A DNA stretch of 64,000 bases. Origin: Actinomycetota bacterium. GTDB lineage: Bacteria > Actinomycetota > Actinomycetes > Actinomycetales > Kineosporiaceae. The stretch lies in the NCBI GenBank assembly GCA_030837345.1, contig JAUPKQ010000146.1:1-64000 (forward strand), read 5' to 3'. Below the pieces are notes generated by a model. That model searched no databases, had not been told where the DNA came from, and worked only from the letters and a program-made list of their open reading frames with translations. Both the position numbers and the translations under genes were made by a program. Positions 58,814 to 64,000 of the stretch are shown here, piece by piece. Each line of letters begins with the position of its first letter. Position 1 is the first letter of the stretch.

Positions 58814-60306
58814 CAGACCCACCGGGGCATCCCGCACCGGCGTCGGACCGTCCCGAGCACCACCGGTGGGCCCTGCTGACGTACGCGGTGGTCCTCGGCC
58901 TCGGGTTCGCCTTCGCCGGCGTCGACCGGACCCTCTGGATGATCTCCGTCATCCTGACTCTGGTCTTCTTCGCCTACTTCATCCGGCATCTCTCCTTCGC
59001 CATCTCCGCCGCCCGGTGGGCCGAAGGCGATCTTGAGGCCCCCTGCGTCGGCATCGAGTCGTACACGCCCCAGCTCACCGTCCTCGTCGCGTGCAAGAAC
59101 GAGGAACTCGTCGTCGACGGGATGGTCACCGCCCTCCTCGGCCTCGACTACCCGGACGACGCGATGACCCTCCTCGTCGTCGACGACGGGTCGGACGACG
59201 GCACGGGGGCCCGGCTCGACGCCTGGGCGGCGGCAGACCGGCGGCTCCGCGTGCTCCACCGGCTCCCGGGCGCCGGTGGGGGCAAGTCGGGTGCCCTCAA
59301 CGACGCCCTCGAATTCGCCCTGGCCGACATCGACGCCGAGATCGCCGTGATCTTCGACGCCGACCACGAACCCGATCGGGGAGCCCTGCGCAGACTCGTC
59401 CGGCACTTCCGGGATCCGAGTGTCGGAGCGGTGATGGGCCGGTGCGTGATCCGCAACGGCATCGAGTCGTCGCTCGCCTCCACGATCTTCATCGACTACC
59501 TCTCGGGATACCTCGTCAACGAGTACGGACGCCAGGCCCTGTTCGAGCTGCCGGCCTACGGCGGGGCGAACTGCGCGGTGAGCATCGAGGTCCTGCGCGC
59601 CCTCGGCGGGTGGAACCCGCACACGGTGACCGAGGACACCGACCTGACGCTGCGGGTGCTCCTGATGGGTAAACGGGTGCGGTTCGACCCGACCGCCGTC
59701 GACTTCGAGGAGGCGGTGAGCTCGACGAAGCGGTTCTGGAAGCAGCGTCACCGCTGGGCCCGAGGACATCAGAAGTGCCTGCGCGACTACTGGCGGCCCG
59801 CCATGCGCAGCCCGTACCTCACGGTCGCGGACAAGATCGAAACGATGATGTTCCTCTGGATCTACCACATCCCGGTGATGTGCGGGATCGGTCTGACCAT
59901 CACCGTCCTGCGCGTGTTCGGCGTCGGCGGCGAGGGAGCGTCCGCCCCCATCTCGATGGCGGCGCTGATGTTCGCCGGGCCGTTCGCCGAACTGACCGTC
60001 GGGTTGCTCCTCGGTCGTGTCGAGCGAAGGGCCGCGTGGATGCTCGCCGCGTTCGTCCCCTCGTTCGGCCTGTCGATCCTCACCATCACCGTCGCCTATC
60101 TCGACGGGATGTGGGGCCGGGAGTACTCGTGGGTGAAGACCGCCCGCACCGGCACGCCGGGCGTCGGCCCGGCATCGGACGACGGTCAGCAGGCTCTCGG
60201 TGTCCTCCCCGGCACCGGCCCCGGGCCGGCGTCGGCGGCTGCGTCGGGGACAGGTCCGGGGACGGGGACGGCATCGTTCGCCCGCCGGGACAGCAGCCTG
60301 AGATGA
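58807..60306 (+). CDS. BcsA/HAS-like family 2 glycosyltransferase
   Basis: A 499-residue processive GT2. Two N-terminal TM helices are followed by the catalytic domain: VVDDGSDDG, IFDADHEPD, EDTDLTLR and QRHRWARG (the D, DxD, TED and QxxRW positions), then C-terminal TM helices (about 355-430). Such enzymes polymerise and export beta-linked glycans such as cellulose, hyaluronan or poly-GlcNAc. The product is not known. It overlaps the deacetylase and the next gene. Confidence 0.93.
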   Translation: MVTDPPGHPAPASDRPEHHRWALLTYAVVLGLGFAFAGVDRTLWMISVILTLVFFAYFIRHLSFAISAARWAEGDLEAPCVGIESYTPQLTVLVACKNEELVVDGMVTALLGLDYPDDAMTLLVVDDGSDDGTGARLDAWAAADRRLRVLHRLPGAGGGKSGALNDALEFALADIDAEIAVIFDADHEPDRGALRRLVRHFRDPSVGAVMGRCVIRNGIESSLASTIFIDYLSGYLVNEYGRQALFELPAYGGANCAVSIEVLRALGGWNPHTVTEDTDLTLRVLLMGKRVRFDPTAVDFEEAVSSTKRFWKQRHRWARGHQKCLRDYWRPAMRSPYLTVADKIETMMFLWIYHIPVMCGIGLTITVLRVFGVGGEGASAPISMAALMFAGPFAELTVGLLLGRVERRAAWMLAAFVPSFGLSILTITVAYLDGMWGREYSWVKTARTGTPGVGPASDDGQQALGVLPGTGPGPASAAASGTGPGTGTASFARRDSSLR

Positions 60307-62381
60307 CCGCGACCCTCGTCTCCGGCGCGGCCGGCCCCCACGGCCCCCAGACCACCGGGGTAGCCCTCATCCGGAAACCCGGCGCCACACGCGCCGTCAC
60401 GATCCGGCGACGCTGGGTGATGCTGGAGATCCTCGGGGTGGCCGTCTGGTGCGTCGCCGGGTTCAACCTGTTGATCGATCCTGCCCGGCGGGTGGAGATC
60501 TCGATCTCGTCGGCCATCCTCCAGGCGCTCGGTCAGGGCCACGTCTCCACCGTCCTCGGCGACGCCTTCCTCATCTTCGGCCCCGACGGCCCGCCGATCG
60601 TCGCCAACCTGACCGCGTCGTGCTCCGCTCTCGGCAACATGCTCGCCCTCTCCTCCCTCGCCTTCGCCTGCATGCGCCAGCAACCGCAGGCCTCCGTCGG
60701 ACTGCTGCTCGCCGCGGGGTGGGCAGTGATCGCCAATCAGATCCGCCTGGTCCTCTCCTTGCTCGCCGGGGTCCGCTTCGGGGTGCACTCACTCGTGCTG
60801 TTCCACGACTGGGTCGGGGCCGTCATCAACTTCTGCTTCGTACTGATCGGACTCCTCGTCATGGTCGCCTTCACCATGCAACAACCGGAACGGGCCGAGC
60901 AGGACCGTTCCGGTCGGCACACCGCCGGGCGTCCCTACGCCTGGGCACGGCCCGGCCTCGGGTACCGGGTCGAGCTGGCGGATCTCCCTCCCACCCCCAA
61001 GATCCGCGTCGCCGCTCTGATCCACCGCTGGCTGCTGCCCCGGCAGGTCTCACGCTGGCTGGGGGCACGGCGTGAACGCCGCCGGATCGACTACCGTCTC
61101 GGCCACCTCGACCCGGCCGACCGGGCGGCCGCCGTCGTCGAACTGACCGGCCACGGACTCGGCGCGCACACGGCGACCCTCGTCGCCGTCGCGTCGTTCG
61201 AGAACGACGGACGCGTGCTCAACGCCCTCGCCGACGCCGTCGCGGCCCGCCAGTGGGAACCGATCTCCGATCCCCGCATCGGAGCCCTGCGGCTGTGGGC
61301 CCGTGCCTGGCTCATGCGCCGTCCGGTCAACCACGAGTGCCACCACAGTACGGCCCGGGGGGAGGACCGGCTGATCGCGGTGACGGGAGCGGGAGGCCCG
61401 GCCGGGGTCGCCGTGATCCGCGCCCTTCTCGCCACGGGACGCCGGGTCCTCGCCGTCGACGCCGACCCCGAGGCCGTGGGACTGCGGCTCGCCTGCGAGG
61501 CGGGGATCCTTCCCCGGGCGGACGCCGACACCTTCGGGACCGCCTTGCTGGAACTCGTCGCGGAACGCAAGCCGTCCGCCCTGATCTGCACCGTCGCCGA
61601 GGAGTACCAAGCGATGGCGGAACAGGTCGACGCCCTGGCCGACCTCGGCTGCCGGACCTGGTTGCCGCCCCTGGAGGCCGCGGAGACCTGCCTGGACAAG
61701 AAGGCGTTCGCGCAGGCGCTGAAGAAGGCAGGGGTCCCGCACCCGGCGACGGTGACGACACGCGCCGCCGCCGGCCGGATCCCCGGTCCCTGGATCGTCA
61801 AGCCCCTCCGGGGCCGCGGCAGCCGAGACGTGATGACCGCCGACACCCCGAAGGAGCTGACCCAGGCGTTCGCCGCCGTCCCCGACCCCGTCGCGCAGAC
61901 GCGGGTGGCCGGGCGCGAGTTCACGGCCGACGTCCTGGTCGACCGATCGGGCAGCGTGCTGACGTGCGTACCCCGCTGGCGTGACGACACCCGTGGCGGG
62001 ATCTCCGTCCGGGGCACCACGTTCGACTCGCACGCCGTGACCAAGGTCGTCATGGACGCCGTCGCCGCGGTCGGGCTCACCGGGCCGGCGAACGTCCAGG
62101 GATTCGTCGAGAACCCCGAACCCCTCGACGACGACCCCGAGGCCGAGGTACCCGTCACGATCATCGAGATCAACCCCCGTTTCTCCGGTGGGCTGCCGCT
62201 CACCCTCGCCGCCGGTGCCGACGTGGTGAACACCTACCTGGCCGGCATCCTCGACCCGACGGCCGCCCTCCCCCGGCTGACCTTCGCCCCGGACGTCAAG
62301 ATGGCCCGTCATTTCGCCGAGGTGTATTACGGCCCCGACGGAACGGCGGTCATCGACCCGTTGGGGGTGAGATGCGGTTGA
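60303..62381 (+). CDS. Exosortase-like/ATP-grasp fusion protein
   Basis: A 692-residue fusion. Residues 40-192 form about five TM helices with a putative catalytic Cys107 (TASCSAL), Arg148 (ANQIR) and His168 (FHDWVG), the exosortase/archaeosortase triad. A 200-348 helical linker follows. Residues 356-680 are a CarB/PylC-like unit: pre-ATP-grasp (AVTGAGGPAGVAVIRAL) and ATP-grasp with VKPLRGRGSRDV (Lys500) and EINPRFSGG (Glu622, Asn624). ATP-grasp enzymes ligate carboxylates to amines. ATG overlaps the GT2 stop (ATGA). The pairing of functions is unusual. Confidence 0.85.
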   Translation: MTATLVSGAAGPHGPQTTGVALIRKPGATRAVTIRRRWVMLEILGVAVWCVAGFNLLIDPARRVEISISSAILQALGQGHVSTVLGDAFLIFGPDGPPIVANLTASCSALGNMLALSSLAFACMRQQPQASVGLLLAAGWAVIANQIRLVLSLLAGVRFGVHSLVLFHDWVGAVINFCFVLIGLLVMVAFTMQQPERAEQDRSGRHTAGRPYAWARPGLGYRVELADLPPTPKIRVAALIHRWLLPRQVSRWLGARRERRRIDYRLGHLDPADRAAAVVELTGHGLGAHTATLVAVASFENDGRVLNALADAVAARQWEPISDPRIGALRLWARAWLMRRPVNHECHHSTARGEDRLIAVTGAGGPAGVAVIRALLATGRRVLAVDADPEAVGLRLACEAGILPRADADTFGTALLELVAERKPSALICTVAEEYQAMAEQVDALADLGCRTWLPPLEAAETCLDKKAFAQALKKAGVPHPATVTTRAAAGRIPGPWIVKPLRGRGSRDVMTADTPKELTQAFAAVPDPVAQTRVAGREFTADVLVDRSGSVLTCVPRWRDDTRGGISVRGTTFDSHAVTKVVMDAVAAVGLTGPANVQGFVENPEPLDDDPEAEVPVTIIEINPRFSGGLPLTLAAGADVVNTYLAGILDPTAALPRLTFAPDVKMARHFAEVYYGPDGTAVIDPLGVRCG

Positions 62382-63589
62382 GGTCCCCGGATCAGCTGGC
62401 TCCACGACAGACCCGACCGGAGGGGACGGACGCCGTCCGCCGCCGGATTCTCGTACCGTTCGGCACCCGGCCGGAGGTCATCAAGCTCGCTCCCGTCGTG
62501 CGGGCCCTGCGTTCGGCGGGCCACGACGTCACGACCGTCGACACGGGTCAGCACACGTCGGCGGTCATGGCAGCCGACGTGCAACGTGACCTCGGACTGC
62601 GGCCCGACGTGCGGCTCCGGCTCCCGGACGGCCCCGGCCGCACCGGGCGACTGCTGTCGGGAGCCGTCCGGACCCTCGCCGAGCACCCCGTCGACGTCGT
62701 CCTCACCCTGGGAGACACCCATACGGTCCCCGCCTACGCTCTCGCGTCGCGGACGGCGGGGATCCCCTTCGCCCATCTGGAGGCAGGCCTGCGCAGTTTC
62801 AACCTGCGCAGCGTCGAGGAGGTCAACCGGCGGGTGGCCGGTGCCGCCGCCCAGCTGCACTTCGCGCCGACGGAGCGCGCGGCCTCCTTCCTCGCCCACG
62901 AGGGCATCCCTCCCGAGCGGGTGTTCGTGGTCGGGAACCCGGTCATCGACGCCTTGTGCGAACGCGGCGTGGCCCGCGTGGCCCCGTCGGAGCGGGTCGG
63001 CGTCCTCATCACCGCGCACCGGGCGAGCAACGTCGACGACCCGGCACGCCTGGCCCGGCTGATCGGTCTCGTCGCCGCGCTCGCCCGCGAGGTCGGGCCC
63101 GTCCTCTTCCCCGTGCATCCGCGCACCGCGAAGCGGCTCCGGGAGCACGGTCTCTCGGACCGGCTGGCGGACCTGCCGGGGGTGACTCTCCGCGACCCGC
63201 TGCCCTACCCGGACCTCCTCACGGCCCTGGCGTCGGCACGAGTCGTCGTCACCGACTCCGGCGGGCTGCAGGAGGAAGCCGCCTACTTCGGCGTCCCCGT
63301 CGTCGTGCTGCGGCGTTCGACACCTCGCTGGGAGGGCGTGGAACAGAACGCGGCGGTCCTGACCGGCATCACGAGCGACGACGAGGCGAGCACGGCGGCG
63401 GAGGCCGCACGACGTCTGGCCGAGCCCGTCGAGCTGGAGCGGATCGCCGGGCTCCCCTGCCCGTACGGAGACGGGACGACGGGACCCCAGGTCGCCGCGA
63501 TCCTCGCGGACCCGGCCACGACCCCGCTGCTCGAACTGACGGAGCCGGACTTCACCGACGGCACCCGGCCCTGGGAGGTCGTCCGTTGA
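62372..63589 (+). CDS. wecB: UDP-GlcNAc 2-epimerase (WecB-type)
   Basis: A 405-residue non-hydrolysing epimerase giving UDP-ManNAc. FGTRPEVIKLAPVVRAL, AHLEAGLRS, SVEEVNRRV, ITAHRASN and VTDSGGLQEEAAYFGVP are all present. ATG overlaps the upstream stop by 10 nt. UDP-ManNAc can feed a ManNAc-containing polymer, consistent with the operon's GT2 and deacetylase. Confidence 0.93.
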   Translation: MRLRSPDQLAPRQTRPEGTDAVRRRILVPFGTRPEVIKLAPVVRALRSAGHDVTTVDTGQHTSAVMAADVQRDLGLRPDVRLRLPDGPGRTGRLLSGAVRTLAEHPVDVVLTLGDTHTVPAYALASRTAGIPFAHLEAGLRSFNLRSVEEVNRRVAGAAAQLHFAPTERAASFLAHEGIPPERVFVVGNPVIDALCERGVARVAPSERVGVLITAHRASNVDDPARLARLIGLVAALAREVGPVLFPVHPRTAKRLREHGLSDRLADLPGVTLRDPLPYPDLLTALASARVVVTDSGGLQEEAAYFGVPVVVLRRSTPRWEGVEQNAAVLTGITSDDEASTAAEAARRLAEPVELERIAGLPCPYGDGTTGPQVAAILADPATTPLLELTEPDFTDGTRPWEVVR

Positions 63590-64000
63590 GCGGGCGATCA
63601 TTCCCGGGGTGGACGGGACCGCCACCGGCAGGAGTCGTCGTCGACCTCGACGACACGATCTATCCGCAGGCCACGTATCTGAGAGGAGCGGTGTCCGAGG
63701 TCGGCCGGGCCGCTCAGGCCGCGGGGCTGGACGGCGAGGCCGTCTGCCGCGCCCTCCGGTCTGAGATCCACGCAGGCTCCGACCGGAACGGCACGATCGA
63801 CCGGGCTCTGGCCCGCTGCGCCGTGCCGCCCGACCAGGCGGCGAAGATCACTCCCGTGCTGGTCAGAGCGTTTGTCGGGTACCGGCCCGAACGGCTGCCT
63901 CTCTACGAGGACGCCGGGGCAGCCCTCGCCGCCCTGCGGACCCGGTACCCGCTGGCCTGCCTGACCGACGGCAACCCGGTGATCCAACGGGCGAAACTCG
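63586..64000 (+). CDS. HAD-superfamily hydrolase (partial, runs off the window)
   Basis: At least 138 residues. A TTG start overlaps the epimerase stop, with SD GGGAGGT. GVVVDLDDTIYPQATYL is HAD motif I (DLDDT) and LTDGNPVIQRAKL covers motif II. The helical cap has LYEDAGAALAALR before it. Possibly a sugar-phosphate phosphatase for the glycan pathway. The remainder is beyond 64000. Confidence 0.85.
   Translation, partial: MSGRSFPGWTGPPPAGVVVDLDDTIYPQATYLRGAVSEVGRAAQAAGLDGEAVCRALRSEIHAGSDRNGTIDRALARCAVPPDQAAKITPVLVRAFVGYRPERLPLYEDAGAALAALRTRYPLACLTDGNPVIQRAKL

Overview
The window is high-GC actinobacterial DNA (Actinomycetota). The evidence is GTG/TTG starts, leaderless promoter geometry, housekeeping content typical of actinomycetes (dnaG-dgt-dusB-glyS, uppS-recO, leuA, era-ybeY-phoH, rsmE-dnaJ-hrcA, hemW-lepA-rpsT, holA-comEC-comEA, leuS), and actinomycete-specific families (DUF3097, Scr1/DUF5753 regulators, DUF397, PF04672 methyltransferases). 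Prepilin-like genes and a chemoreceptor, both behind sigma-28-like promoters, point to a motile or zoospore-forming lineage. I cannot name the genus.

Layout. 1-4.6 kb: tRNA-Asn, a conserved hypothetical gene and a three-gene prepilin-like operon ending in a lectin/LamG adhesin. 4.7-15.9 kb: dnaG, a HAD-like protein, dgt, dusB, a lipoprotein, glyS, a methyl-accepting chemotaxis protein, uppS, recO and arsR. 15.9-23.5 kb: an MFS exporter under an ArsR-type operator, leuA behind a leucine leader peptide, then era, a CNNM transporter, ybeY, phoH and a HIT protein. 23.6-30.4 kb: an ECF sigma factor with a membrane GerMN partner, rsmE, dnaJ and hrcA with a perfect CIRCE element, DUF3097 and DUF4870. 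30.5-44.3 kb: hemW, lepA, rpsT, a CAP-domain lipoprotein, holA, comEC, comEA, degV, a GNAT and leuS behind a second leucine leader peptide.

44.4-50.6 kb is a regulatory accessory region: a membrane GGDEF protein with a degenerate signature, a small unknown protein, a SAM methyltransferase, two winged-helix proteins, an Scr1-type HTH regulator and a DUF397 protein. Copies of the palindrome TGCACGTGCA lie in its promoter gaps. 50.6-56.8 kb: an NMO-like flavoprotein under an inverted-repeat operator, two tandem membrane-anchored peptidase-MA-like paralogues and a CitE-type lyase.

57.3-64 kb is the most unusual part. A Crp-type palindrome precedes a translationally coupled operon. It encodes a secreted protein with a C-terminal sorting-signal-like tail, a PIG-L deacetylase, a BcsA-like GT2, an exosortase-like domain fused to an ATP-grasp enzyme, a WecB-type UDP-GlcNAc 2-epimerase, and a HAD protein cut by the window edge. 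I read it as a candidate surface-glycan and protein-anchoring system. The domains are visible in the sequence; the joint function is inference.
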